From contig REEW01000102.1 of assembly GCA_007694885.1 (NCBI GenBank), forward strand, positions 1 to 42,716: 42,716 nt of DNA. The letters run 5' to 3'. Position 1 is the first letter of the stretch. Each line of letters begins with the position of its first letter. This stretch comes from Wenzhouxiangella sp. Its GTDB lineage: Bacteria; Pseudomonadota; Gammaproteobacteria; Xanthomonadales; Wenzhouxiangellaceae. The notes under the pieces were generated by a model. That model did not search any database. It was given only the letters and a program-made list of their open reading frames with translations, and had not been told where the DNA came from. A program made the translations under genes and the position numbers. Below, piece by piece: positions 7,423 to 14,933 of the stretch.

Positions 7423-8178
7423 GTGGACCCCGAAATCAAGCAAAAGGTCAATCAGCGCAACTGGTTTTACCGTTTTGACCTGCCCGACGGCAGCGTGACC
7501 GAGTCCTACCTCCCCGCCTCGGCCCAGCAGGTTCACACGACACGCCTGGAGATGGTCGAACGCGTGCTCAAACCCTTGCTCGCCAAGCACCACGGGCTGA
7601 GCGGGCTTGATCTCGCCTCCCACCAGGGCTGGTTCAGCCTGAAGCTTGCCGCCATGGGCTGCGCCTCGGTGACCGGCATGGAACCCCGTCCAGGCCACAT
7701 CGACGATGCCCGGCTCATGGCCCGGGCCAGCAGCGCAGAAAACATTCGCTTCGTTAAGTCCGATATCCAGAACATCGACGCAACCGACATCGAGCCGGCC
7801 GATATCGTGCTGATGCTGGGGCTGATCTACCACCTGGAAAACCCGGTCGCCGCGATCCGCGCCGCGCGCGCCTACTGCCGGCGTGTCTGCCTGATCGAGA
7901 CCCAGGTCGGACCGCACTTGTCGGGCATGCTCGACTGGGGCAGCCACGAGTTCGTCCGCCCGATCCAGGGCTGCTTCACGGTGATCGACGAGACCGAAGA
8001 AACGCACGGTGGCGAAGCCAGCACCGACGGCATCTGCCTGGCCCCCAGCGCCGAGACGCTGCTGTGGATCATGGAAAAGGTGGGTTTCGTCGAGGTTGCG
8101 CTGGTCTCACCGCCAGCCGATGCGTATGAACAGCACCGGCACGGCAAACGGGTGCTGGCGGTCGGCTGGGTGCCCTGA
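7423..8178 (+). CDS. SAM-dependent methyltransferase (DUF1698/CmoB-like group), substrate unknown
   Basis: About 251 residues with a Rossmann methyltransferase core: motif I is GLDLASHQGWFSLKLAAMG, followed by VTGMEPRP (acidic end of strand 2), FVKSDIQNID and the post-motif stretch IVLMLGLIYHLENPVAAIRAA. The motif I form LDLASHQGWFS resembles the small-molecule and tRNA-carboxymethyl type methyltransferases rather than rRNA enzymes. I chose GTG 7423 because the preceding open frame to 7273 looks non-coding; the ribosome site is weak, so the start is uncertain by a few residues. It is divergent from hvfA and convergent with pgi. A role in the hvf pathway cannot be excluded, but nothing in the sequence supports it. 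Confidence 0.82.
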   Translation: MDPEIKQKVNQRNWFYRFDLPDGSVTESYLPASAQQVHTTRLEMVERVLKPLLAKHHGLSGLDLASHQGWFSLKLAAMGCASVTGMEPRPGHIDDARLMARASSAENIRFVKSDIQNIDATDIEPADIVLMLGLIYHLENPVAAIRAARAYCRRVCLIETQVGPHLSGMLDWGSHEFVRPIQGCFTVIDETEETHGGEASTDGICLAPSAETLLWIMEKVGFVEVALVSPPADAYEQHRHGKRVLAVGWVP

Positions 8179-8201
8179 AGCATCCGGCCGAGCGAGAAGT
8201 A

Positions 8202-9641
8202 TCAGGACTCCTTGCCCAGGCTCTCCAGGCTCACCGGCGCGCGATCCAGACGCTGTCGAATCTGCGCGGCCAGGCGCTTGCCCTCTTCGACCCCCCACTG
8301 ATCGAACGCGTTGATGTCCCAGAACACGGCCAGGGCATAGACGGCGTGTTCAAAGCTGGCCAGCAGATAGCCCAGCCCTTCCGGCGTCAGGCGCTCGGTC
8401 AGCAACAGCGCGACCGGACGATTTCCCGGCAGCCTTTGAAAGGCAGCACCGTCGGAGCGGCCCCGAGTCAACGCCCGGGCCTGGGCCAGCAAATGCGACA
8501 GTTGGGCTCGATGCCATTCGGGATAGGCGTGATCGTCGGCCAGGCTACCGACCAGGATCAGGGGGTGGGTCTCGGGTCCCTGATGGAACGCCTGGAAAAT
8601 CGAATGCTGAAGATCCGTGCCGCGGCCGCCGAAAATCAGGGGCGCGGTCGGCTGATCCACGGGCCGGTCGCGCAGATCCACGCCCTTGCCGAGACTTTCC
8701 ATGATCAGCTGCTGCAGATAATCACCCAGCAAAGCCAGGCGCGGCTCGTAGCTGACCACCCCAAGAGTGGGCAGATCGAGCCCGCGCCGCAGGAAGTGCA
8801 TCAACAAGGCGAGCATGACCGCCAGGGAACCCGCATCGGGGCTCTCGCAAAAACGCCGGTCTGCCTGCCGCGCGCCGGACAGCAGCTGTTCGAAACGCTC
8901 CCGACCGATCACCGCTGCGGCACTGACCCCGACCGAAGACCACAGCGAAAAGCGACCGCCCACCCAGGCGGGGAAATGGAGCACCCGTTCGGGCGCAATT
9001 CCGAACTCGACGGCGCGATCGGGACGCGCCGTACTCGCCCAGCTTCGATCGGTAAACCCTGCCCCCATCCAGTCGCGCGCGGCCCGGGCGAGAGTCAGTG
9101 TTTCTTCGGTGCCGAATGATTTGGATGCGACCACCAGACCGGTTCGGGCGGGGTCAAGACGGCGGGTCAGCTGTTCGAATCGACGACCGTCCATGGTCGA
9201 CAGCCAGTGGACGCGAACGCGGCCGTCGAAGGCGTCCAGCGCATCGGCGACAAGACGCGGCCCCAGGTCCGAACCGCCAATGCCGACGTGCAAGAGGTCG
9301 GTCAGACCCTGACTACCCTCGTGCAACTCGGCGGCCAGATGCAGGAAACGCTCGCGTTGCTCGGCGAGTTCCGGATCAGGTCCCGCCGCCCGCAGCGACA
9401 TGTGCAGGGCCGGCTGGTTTTCGCTGGGATTGACGATCGCACCCGAGAACAGCGCCGTGACCGCCCGGGCAAGTTCGCCTGTGCCGGCGAGGCCGAGCAA
9501 CTCGTCGCGCGCCGCGCAGGTCAGCGGGAAGCCGGAATAGTCCACACGCCAGCCGGCATCGATCATGGAAAAGCGCTTGTGGCGCTCTGGATCGTGTTCT
9601 GACATCCGGGCCACGTCAAGTTTGTTGTTTTCTTGCCACAT
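8202..9641 (-). CDS. pgi: Glucose-6-phosphate isomerase
   Basis: Interconverts glucose 6-phosphate and fructose 6-phosphate in glycolysis and gluconeogenesis. The protein is 479 residues, short for the family (E. coli 549), mainly because the N-terminal helices are trimmed. Conserved blocks in order are ENQPALHMSLR, HVGIGGSDLGPRLV, VASKSFGTEETL, WVGGRFSLWSSVG, FGGRGTDLQHSIFQAFHQG (catalytic His) and INAFDQWGVEEGKRLA (catalytic Lys). The usual DYSKNRI motif is altered to VDYSGFPL. ATG 9641 follows GGGGAT at good spacing; in-frame ATGs at 9659 and 9665 lack a site. Codons stay open to 10004 but run through a terminator and are not coding. It is convergent with the methyltransferase gene. Confidence 0.96.
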   Translation of the reverse strand: MWQENNKLDVARMSEHDPERHKRFSMIDAGWRVDYSGFPLTCAARDELLGLAGTGELARAVTALFSGAIVNPSENQPALHMSLRAAGPDPELAEQRERFLHLAAELHEGSQGLTDLLHVGIGGSDLGPRLVADALDAFDGRVRVHWLSTMDGRRFEQLTRRLDPARTGLVVASKSFGTEETLTLARAARDWMGAGFTDRSWASTARPDRAVEFGIAPERVLHFPAWVGGRFSLWSSVGVSAAAVIGRERFEQLLSGARQADRRFCESPDAGSLAVMLALLMHFLRRGLDLPTLGVVSYEPRLALLGDYLQQLIMESLGKGVDLRDRPVDQPTAPLIFGGRGTDLQHSIFQAFHQGPETHPLILVGSLADDHAYPEWHRAQLSHLLAQARALTRGRSDGAAFQRLPGNRPVALLLTERLTPEGLGYLLASFEHAVYALAVFWDINAFDQWGVEEGKRLAAQIRQRLDRAPVSLESLGKES

Positions 9642-9784
9642 CGTCGAATCCCCGTTCATTGCCATGGTCGCTGGAGAGAGGATTCGCCCCAGTCTCACTG
9701 TGCCTTTCTGGCCAGCACCCAATGCATTGTAAAACAAGGCTGCAATGCCCGACACGCCAATTGTCGTCGGCCTTGAGACCGGAC

Positions 9785-9814
9785 AAAAAAAACCCCTTCC
9801 GTTTCCGGAAGGGG
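9785..9814 (-). terminator. Intrinsic terminator on the minus strand upstream of pgi
   Basis: Perfect 9-bp stem CCCCTTCCG / CGGAAGGGG with a 4-base loop, followed on the minus strand by eight T residues. It lies about 145 bases upstream of the pgi start, so it either ends a separate small RNA or attenuates pgi transcription. Confidence 0.88.
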
Positions 9815-9889
9815 CAATAATGTCGGAGTGATGTACCTCGCTTCGCGCCCTGCGACCCTTGTCCAACCGTTGTGGTTTTGCCAAGGTTG
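9793..9889 (-). ncRNA. Candidate small RNA or pgi leader RNA of about 100 nt
   Basis: A possible sigma-70 promoter on the minus strand has -35 TTGGCT (9920-9925), an 18-base spacer and an extended -10, TGG-TAGCAT (9896-9901). Transcription would begin near 9889 and stop at the strong terminator ending near 9785. The predicted RNA has a CCAACC / GGTTGG stem near its 5' end. It has no coding potential that I can see and resembles no RNA family I know. It could equally be an attenuated leader of pgi. Confidence 0.4.
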
Positions 9890-10099
9890 GTAGTAATGCT
9901 ACCACAGCAACCGCATCAAAGCCAAGCGGCTTGGCAAGATATTCAAGCAAGCACGCTTGTTTGGAAGCAAGTCCGGGAAGAAAGTTCCAGCGCGAGGTGT
10001 TCACGGTGGTTTCACCCTGTGCGTCGCATCATCGGGGCGTGTTCGGAGCGGTCCCTCCAAGGCCCTGACTCCCTCCCTCCGTTCCGAATGCGAAAGCAA

Positions 10100-10135
10100 G
10101 ACCCCGACCACGGCTCCCGGTCGGGGTCTTTTTTT
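10100..10135 (+). terminator. Intrinsic terminator on the plus strand before the DUF3429 gene
   Basis: Perfect 10-bp stem GACCCCGACC / GGTCGGGGTC with a 9-base loop, followed by seven T residues. No plus-strand protein gene lies directly upstream, since pgi is on the minus strand. It therefore suggests an unannotated plus-strand transcript starting somewhere between about 9850 and 10050. Confidence 0.85.
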
Positions 10136-10211
10136 GCTCAGTCGACCGTTTTTCTGGCGACCACGATCCAGACGCATAGAATAATGGTCAGGATTCGAAC
10201 AGGGGCAGACC

Positions 10212-10643
10212 GTGGACAATCGTACCGTACACATCACAAGAATACTGACCTGGAGCGGCGTCATTCCATTTGCCGCAATCGCATTGTTCGCGATACTGGA
10301 TGCACCCGACTGGCTGGAGCGGTTGCTGACCGCTTACGCGGCGTTGATCCTGGCCTTTCTTGCCGGAACCCTGTGGACGCGTCACCTGCTCGGTGAGCGG
10401 ACCCGGCCGCGCCTGCTCATCGCCAGCAACGTGCTGGTGCTTGCTGCCTGGCCGGCCATTCTTCTGCCCATCGCCTGGGCCGCGCTCTGGCTGGCCGTAC
10501 TGTTTGCAATTCACCTGGCCCTCGACGAGCCCTGGCGGGGCTACGGCATGCCCGGCTGGTACCGTCGCCTGCGCCTGGCCGTCAGCCTGACCGCGATCGG
10601 CCTGCTGCTGGTTGGAGGCCTGGTGGGAGTCGGACTCCAATGA
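10212..10643 (+). CDS. DUF3429 family membrane protein
   Basis: 143 residues with four predicted transmembrane helices, roughly 8-27 (ILTWSGVIPFAAIALFAIL), 36-53, 64-98 (two closely spaced) and 122-142. The family is a short inner-membrane protein of unknown function. The start is GTG 10212 after AGGGG. The last four bases overlap the start of the ABC ATPase gene, so it belongs to the same transcript. Whether it has a part in the exporter is unknown. Confidence 0.8.
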   Translation: MDNRTVHITRILTWSGVIPFAAIALFAILDAPDWLERLLTAYAALILAFLAGTLWTRHLLGERTRPRLLIASNVLVLAAWPAILLPIAWAALWLAVLFAIHLALDEPWRGYGMPGWYRRLRLAVSLTAIGLLLVGGLVGVGLQ

Positions 10644-11311
10644 CTGAAGCCGTTCTGAACATCCGCAATCTGCAGCGACGCTTCGGCAGCGCACACGACG
10701 TCCAGGTCCTGGCCGACCTGAACCTGGACCTGGTCGAGGGCGAGCGCGTTGCTGTAATGGGTGCGTCCGGATCCGGCAAAACGACCTTGCTGCACCTGGC
10801 CGCGGGCATGGACACCCCGGACGCCGGCGAGGTTCTGATCGGTGGCCGTTCGCTTTCGGCCCTGGTTGAACCGGAGCGGACCCGATTCCGGGCGCGCTAC
10901 ATCGGACTCGTGTTTCAGGATTTCAACCTGATCGACAGCTTGACCGTCCGCGAAAACATCGAGCTGCCGCTGTGGTTGAACGGCATGACCGCGCAATCCG
11001 GGCGCATCGACACACTGGCCGAAGAACTCGGCATTGCCGCCCTGCTGCAGCGGCTGCCCGAGAAACTTTCCGGCGGCGAGAAGCAGCGCGTGGCGATTGC
11101 CCGGGCGCTGGTTCATCGCCCGGCCCTGCTGCTGGCCGACGAGCCGACTGGCAGTCTCGACCAGACTACGGCCGAAGGAGTTTTGCGGCTGTTCGACCGG
11201 GTCACGCGCCAGCACAACGTCACCTTGCTGATGGTCACCCACAACGACGAGGCCGCAGCGCTGTGTGATCGCATCCTGCATCTGCGCCACGGACGCCTGA
11301 GCGATAGCTGA
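10640..11311 (+). CDS. ABC exporter ATP-binding protein (AttE/LolD-like)
   Basis: 223 residues, one nucleotide-binding domain of the MacB/LolD/AttE class. Walker A is GASGSGKT (residues 41-48), the Q-loop is LVFQDFNLID, the signature is LSGGEKQRVAIARAL, and Walker B plus D-loop is LLLADEPTGSLD. The switch His is in MVTHNDEA. It powers the permease encoded next, whose start codon shares one base with this stop (TGATG). Together with the lipocalin-like protein that follows, the set matches AttEFGH-type transporters. The substrate is unknown; related systems extract or move lipids, lipoproteins or peptides across the envelope. Confidence 0.94.
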   Translation: MTEAVLNIRNLQRRFGSAHDVQVLADLNLDLVEGERVAVMGASGSGKTTLLHLAAGMDTPDAGEVLIGGRSLSALVEPERTRFRARYIGLVFQDFNLIDSLTVRENIELPLWLNGMTAQSGRIDTLAEELGIAALLQRLPEKLSGGEKQRVAIARALVHRPALLLADEPTGSLDQTTAEGVLRLFDRVTRQHNVTLLMVTHNDEAAALCDRILHLRHGRLSDS

Positions 11312-13746
11312 TGCGTCTGCTGCTGCAATCCTCGCGGCGATTTTTCTACCGCCATCCGGGCCAGCTGATTCTCGCCCTGGTCGGGATTGCCGCCGGGGTC
11401 GCCGTGGTCACCGGCGTGGCCCTGATGCGCGAGGTATTGATCGATGCCCTGGACAGCGCCACCGAATCGCTGAGCGGGGCGGAGTCGATCCGCATTGTCG
11501 ACCCGCGCGGGCCCATGGACGAAACCCTGTTCATTGAACTGGCCATGACCCGGGGCGCACCGCCCCTGCTGCCAGTCCTGAGCTCGCGCTTGCGTCACGG
11601 CAACCGCATGCTCGAGCTGCTGGCGCTCGACCCGCTTTCCCTGGAACAAGGCGGCCCCGTGCGCCTGACCGGCTCGGCAACCGGCCCGCTGTTCGGCCAG
11701 GCCAACGCGGCGCTGGTCAGCCAGCGCACCCTGGAGCGGCTGGACCTGGAGGTCGGCGCAACCCTCTCGGTTCGTCATTTCGGTGAACAACTGGACCTTG
11801 AAATCGTCAACGTGGTCGCCGGTGGGCGCGAACTCGATGATCGCATCATCATGGATCTGGCCGCAGCCCAGCACTTGACCGGCCGCCAGGGCGAGCTGAG
11901 TTTCATCGAGGCACCCGTCGACGCGCGCGCCTGGTTGGCAGAGCGCCTGCCGGAAGAGTTGCGGCTGATCGACGCCGACCAGCGGCGTGAATCCGCCGCC
12001 AGCCTGACTGCCGGCATGCGCGCCAACCTCACCGCCATGAGCCTGCTGAGCCTGGCGGTCGGACTGTTCGTGATCTACAGCGTGCTCGCGTTTCTGCTGG
12101 TCCAGCGACGCAGAACCATCGGCATGATGCGCGCGGTCGGCGTGACCGAGGGCCAGGTCCGTGGACTGCTGGCCAGCGAAACCCTGATTCTTGCCGGCCT
12201 GGGTGCGCTCGCAGGCCTGGCCCTGGGCACCCTGATGGCCTCCGGCCTGCTCGAACTGGTTCGCCAGCCGGTCGCGGAACTCTATCGCATGGTCGCCTCG
12301 GCCGGCGTTCAGCCAACGCCGCTGCTGTACGTGTCGGTCTGGATTCTCGCCGTGGTCATGGCCCTGGCCAGCGTTTTCGGGGTGCTGCGCGAAGCCCAGC
12401 GCATCCCGCCGGGACAGCTGGCGCGCACCGTTCACGAGGAGCGAAGCGGCGCGTCGCCGATCTGGCGCTGGCTGCCCGTATTCCTGCTCGTCGCCGGCCT
12501 GGGCCTCATTCTCGTCACCCGCAGCCTGCCGCCGGTCCTGGTGGGATTGTTCATCATGCTGTCGGGCTGCGCGCTGCTGGCGCCGGTGCTCGGCATGCAC
12601 CTGTTGCGCATGACCGCCGCGCTGACCCGCAGCTCACTGGTCGGACGGGCGATCAAGATGCTGCTCAGTTCGCGCCAGCGCCTGGCACCGGCCGTGTCGG
12701 CGCTCAGCCTGGCCCTGGCCTTGAGCGCCGGAGTCGGCATGATGGTGCTCGGCTTTCGGGCGACCGTCGATGACTGGGTTGCCCGCCTGATCAATGCCGA
12801 TACCTACCTCACCGTCAGCCAGGGCCAGCTGGATTCTTCCAGCATGGAAACACTCCAGGACTGGCCGGAGGTGGAGATGTTGTCGGGTTCGCGCCAGGTC
12901 CGGATGGATGACGGCAGCATGGTGGTGGGTTACGACCTCAACCCGCGCGCCTGGGAAGGCTTCGAGTGGCTCGACGGCGACGGATTGGCCGCACGCGATC
13001 GGGTCGAAAGCGGACAGGCGGTGCTGGTCACCGAGCCCATGGCGCGGCGCGATGGCTTGAGCGCCGGCGACACGCTGGAACTGGTCACGCCGTCCGGGAC
13101 CGTGGAGTTCGAAGTGGCCGCGGTCTATCGCGACTACAGCACCGACCGCGGCATGATCGCCATGATCGGATCCCGCTTTCGCGAACTCTGGAACGATGAC
13201 CAGCGTGACAGCATCGGCTTGTACCTGGGGCCCGGGGTCGACCATGAAGCCCTGGAGCAGCGCGTATCCGAGACCTTTCCGGCCGGACATCTCACGACCC
13301 GCGAATCGGTTCGAGAACAGACCCTGGGCGTGTTCGACCGTACCTTCCGGATCTCCTGGGCGCTGGCCATCCTGGTCGGCATGATTGCCGCCATCGCCCT
13401 GATCAGCGCCCTGCTGGCGCTGGGCCTGGAGCGAGCCCGCGAATACGCGACCCTGCGCGCCCTCGGATTGAGCCGGGCCGGCCTGGCCGGCGTGGTTCTG
13501 ACCCAGACCACCAGCCTGGCCGCGATCGCGGTGCTCCTGGCCGTTCCGTTCAGCCTGCTCATCCACGCCACCCTGTCCCTGGCAGTCCAGCCACGCGCCT
13601 TCGGCTGGAGCCTGGCGCTGAGCTTTCCGCTGCAGCCGCTTGCCGTCCTGATTCCGCTGGCGCTGCTGATCGGCGCGCTGGCAGGAGCCTACCCGGCCTG
13701 GAAGATCGCCCATCGTGATCCCGCACCCTTGCTGAGGGCCAGCTGA
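11311..13746 (+). CDS. ABC exporter permease, FtsX-like, double-length (AttF-AttG type)
   Basis: An 811-residue integral membrane protein with two FtsX/MacB-type permease units in one chain. The first helix is at about 18-38. A periplasmic domain follows, then three helices between about 240 and 355 (SLLSLAVGLFVIYSVLAFLL and onward). Two more helices lie near 388-430, then a second periplasmic domain and a final three-helix FtsX core near 685-800 (ILVGMIAAIALISALLALG, LERAREYATLRALGLSR, then LLIGALAGAYPAWKIA). The LERAREYATLRALGL coupling helix is typical of the family. It is translationally coupled to the ATPase and to the lipocalin-like gene by one-base overlaps. Confidence 0.93.
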   Translation: MRLLLQSSRRFFYRHPGQLILALVGIAAGVAVVTGVALMREVLIDALDSATESLSGAESIRIVDPRGPMDETLFIELAMTRGAPPLLPVLSSRLRHGNRMLELLALDPLSLEQGGPVRLTGSATGPLFGQANAALVSQRTLERLDLEVGATLSVRHFGEQLDLEIVNVVAGGRELDDRIIMDLAAAQHLTGRQGELSFIEAPVDARAWLAERLPEELRLIDADQRRESAASLTAGMRANLTAMSLLSLAVGLFVIYSVLAFLLVQRRRTIGMMRAVGVTEGQVRGLLASETLILAGLGALAGLALGTLMASGLLELVRQPVAELYRMVASAGVQPTPLLYVSVWILAVVMALASVFGVLREAQRIPPGQLARTVHEERSGASPIWRWLPVFLLVAGLGLILVTRSLPPVLVGLFIMLSGCALLAPVLGMHLLRMTAALTRSSLVGRAIKMLLSSRQRLAPAVSALSLALALSAGVGMMVLGFRATVDDWVARLINADTYLTVSQGQLDSSSMETLQDWPEVEMLSGSRQVRMDDGSMVVGYDLNPRAWEGFEWLDGDGLAARDRVESGQAVLVTEPMARRDGLSAGDTLELVTPSGTVEFEVAAVYRDYSTDRGMIAMIGSRFRELWNDDQRDSIGLYLGPGVDHEALEQRVSETFPAGHLTTRESVREQTLGVFDRTFRISWALAILVGMIAAIALISALLALGLERAREYATLRALGLSRAGLAGVVLTQTTSLAAIAVLLAVPFSLLIHATLSLAVQPRAFGWSLALSFPLQPLAVLIPLALLIGALAGAYPAWKIAHRDPAPLLRAS

Positions 13747-14864
13747 TGCGCCTGGACATACTGATCATTCTCGTGCTGGTCTTGCTGACCGGCAGCTGGC
13801 TGGCCTGGCAAACCCGCCAGCCCGAGATGCCGGTCGAACGCCTGAGCGTGCTCAGCCTCATGGCCGGCGGCGACGGCGATTTCCGGCGCGTGACCGAGCC
13901 GGTACCGCTTTCATTTCCCGAGGCGCACGCCAAGCATCCCGAGTACCAGAACGAATGGTGGTACTTCACCGGCAATCTGGACACCGAGGACGGTGAGCGC
14001 CTGGGCTTCCAGTACACCCTGTTTCGCTTCGGCACCCGGCCGGCCGAACGCCTCGATTCAGCCTGGGCCGCGGACACGACCTGGATGGCGCATCTCGCCC
14101 TGAGCGACGGCCGGCAGCAGCAGTTTTTCCAGTCCGAACGCTTCGCCCGTGGCGCGCTCGGCCTGGCCGGTGCCGACGAAACCCGCTGGTGGCTGCGCGA
14201 CTGGGAGGTAATCAGGGACGACCAGACCTGGCATCTCGAGGCCGATGCCGGCGATTTCGCGCTGGAGCTGGCGATGACGCCGAAACGTCCGATCGTCCTG
14301 CAGGGCGACCAGGGCTACAGCCGCAAGGGCCCGGAACCCGGCAACGCCTCGCGCTATTACTCGGTCACCCGCCTGGACACCCGCGGCCAAATCCGGATCG
14401 GCGAACAAACGCTTGCAGTGACCGGCCTGTCCTGGCTGGACCGGGAATGGGGCTCGAACCAGCTGTCGGAAGAGCAGGCCGGCTGGGACTGGTTCGCCCT
14501 GCACCTCGACGACGGCCGCGACCTGATGCTGGCGCGCCTGCGCAACCTCGACGGATCGACGTCGGAATGGTCGTACGGGCAGCTGGTGCAGCCCGACGGC
14601 AGCGCGCGTTATCTCGAAAACGAGGAATTTTCCATGGAGGTGCTGCGCTGGTGGACCGATCGCAACGGGGCCCGCTGGCCGCTGGACTGGCGCATCGAGG
14701 TTCCCCTGGCCGGACTTTCTCTGGTCACCCGCGCCACGTTCGACGACCAGCACTGGCAGGGATCGGTCGACTACTGGGAGGGCATGATCGAGGTCATCGA
14801 CTTCGACAGCGACCAGCCGGCCGGTCGCGGCTACCTCGAACTGTCCGGGTACGGCGAGGGCTGA
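13746..14864 (+). CDS. Lipocalin-like (CrtC/AttH-type) envelope protein
   Basis: 372 residues. An N-terminal hydrophobic segment (residues 4-20) is a membrane anchor or uncleaved signal. The remainder is the two-lobed beta-rich AttH/CrtC domain: PEYQNEWWYFTGNLDTEDGERLGFQYTLFRF in short overlapping motifs, then WLDREWGSNQL and WDWFALHLDDGRDLMLARLR. The family includes AttH of the Att ABC transport system and carotenoid 1,2-hydratase. No other carotenoid genes are here, so the AttH-type role is far more likely. It probably binds a lipid-like ligand outside the inner membrane for the coupled exporter. The start shares one base with the permease stop. Confidence 0.9.
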   Translation: MRLDILIILVLVLLTGSWLAWQTRQPEMPVERLSVLSLMAGGDGDFRRVTEPVPLSFPEAHAKHPEYQNEWWYFTGNLDTEDGERLGFQYTLFRFGTRPAERLDSAWAADTTWMAHLALSDGRQQQFFQSERFARGALGLAGADETRWWLRDWEVIRDDQTWHLEADAGDFALELAMTPKRPIVLQGDQGYSRKGPEPGNASRYYSVTRLDTRGQIRIGEQTLAVTGLSWLDREWGSNQLSEEQAGWDWFALHLDDGRDLMLARLRNLDGSTSEWSYGQLVQPDGSARYLENEEFSMEVLRWWTDRNGARWPLDWRIEVPLAGLSLVTRATFDDQHWQGSVDYWEGMIEVIDFDSDQPAGRGYLELSGYGEG

Positions 14865-14933
14865 GCGACGGCTCGCGGCCTTTCGTTCCGGTCGCTTCCA
14901 TCGACGATCCGTCGCTGCGTCGCGCGCCCCGAT

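Larger units (their letters stand above)
9642..10211. other. 570-base region with no convincing protein gene, flanked by two outward-facing terminators
   Basis: Between pgi and the DUF3429 gene no frame shows family resemblance or a good start. It contains a minus-strand terminator (9785-9814), a candidate minus-strand promoter (9896-9925) and a plus-strand terminator (10100-10135). It also has several short inverted repeats (GCCAAGC-G-GCTTGGC at 9921-9935; TGGTAG-TAATG-CTACCA at 9888-9904). It probably encodes small RNAs or leader RNAs. Confidence 0.55.

Noticed and set aside
9642-10004. In-frame extension of pgi upstream to 10004 (600 residues in all)
   Set aside because: It would translate through a perfect terminator hairpin, has no family resemblance and lacks a ribosome site; ATG 9641 fits better.
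9957-10184. Small basic open frame (MFGSKSGKKVPARG...) on the plus strand
   Set aside because: It starts with TTG without a ribosome site, runs through the plus-strand terminator and shows no recognisable family; more likely non-coding RNA.
10188-10206. GGATTCGAAC motif resembling a tRNA T-loop
   Set aside because: No acceptor, D- or anticodon stems can be drawn around it, and it lies directly before the DUF3429 start.
11113-12600. Long minus-strand open frame opposite the ABC permease gene
   Set aside because: Gln/Arg/His-rich shadow typical of the antisense frame of GC-rich genes; no start context and no family resemblance.
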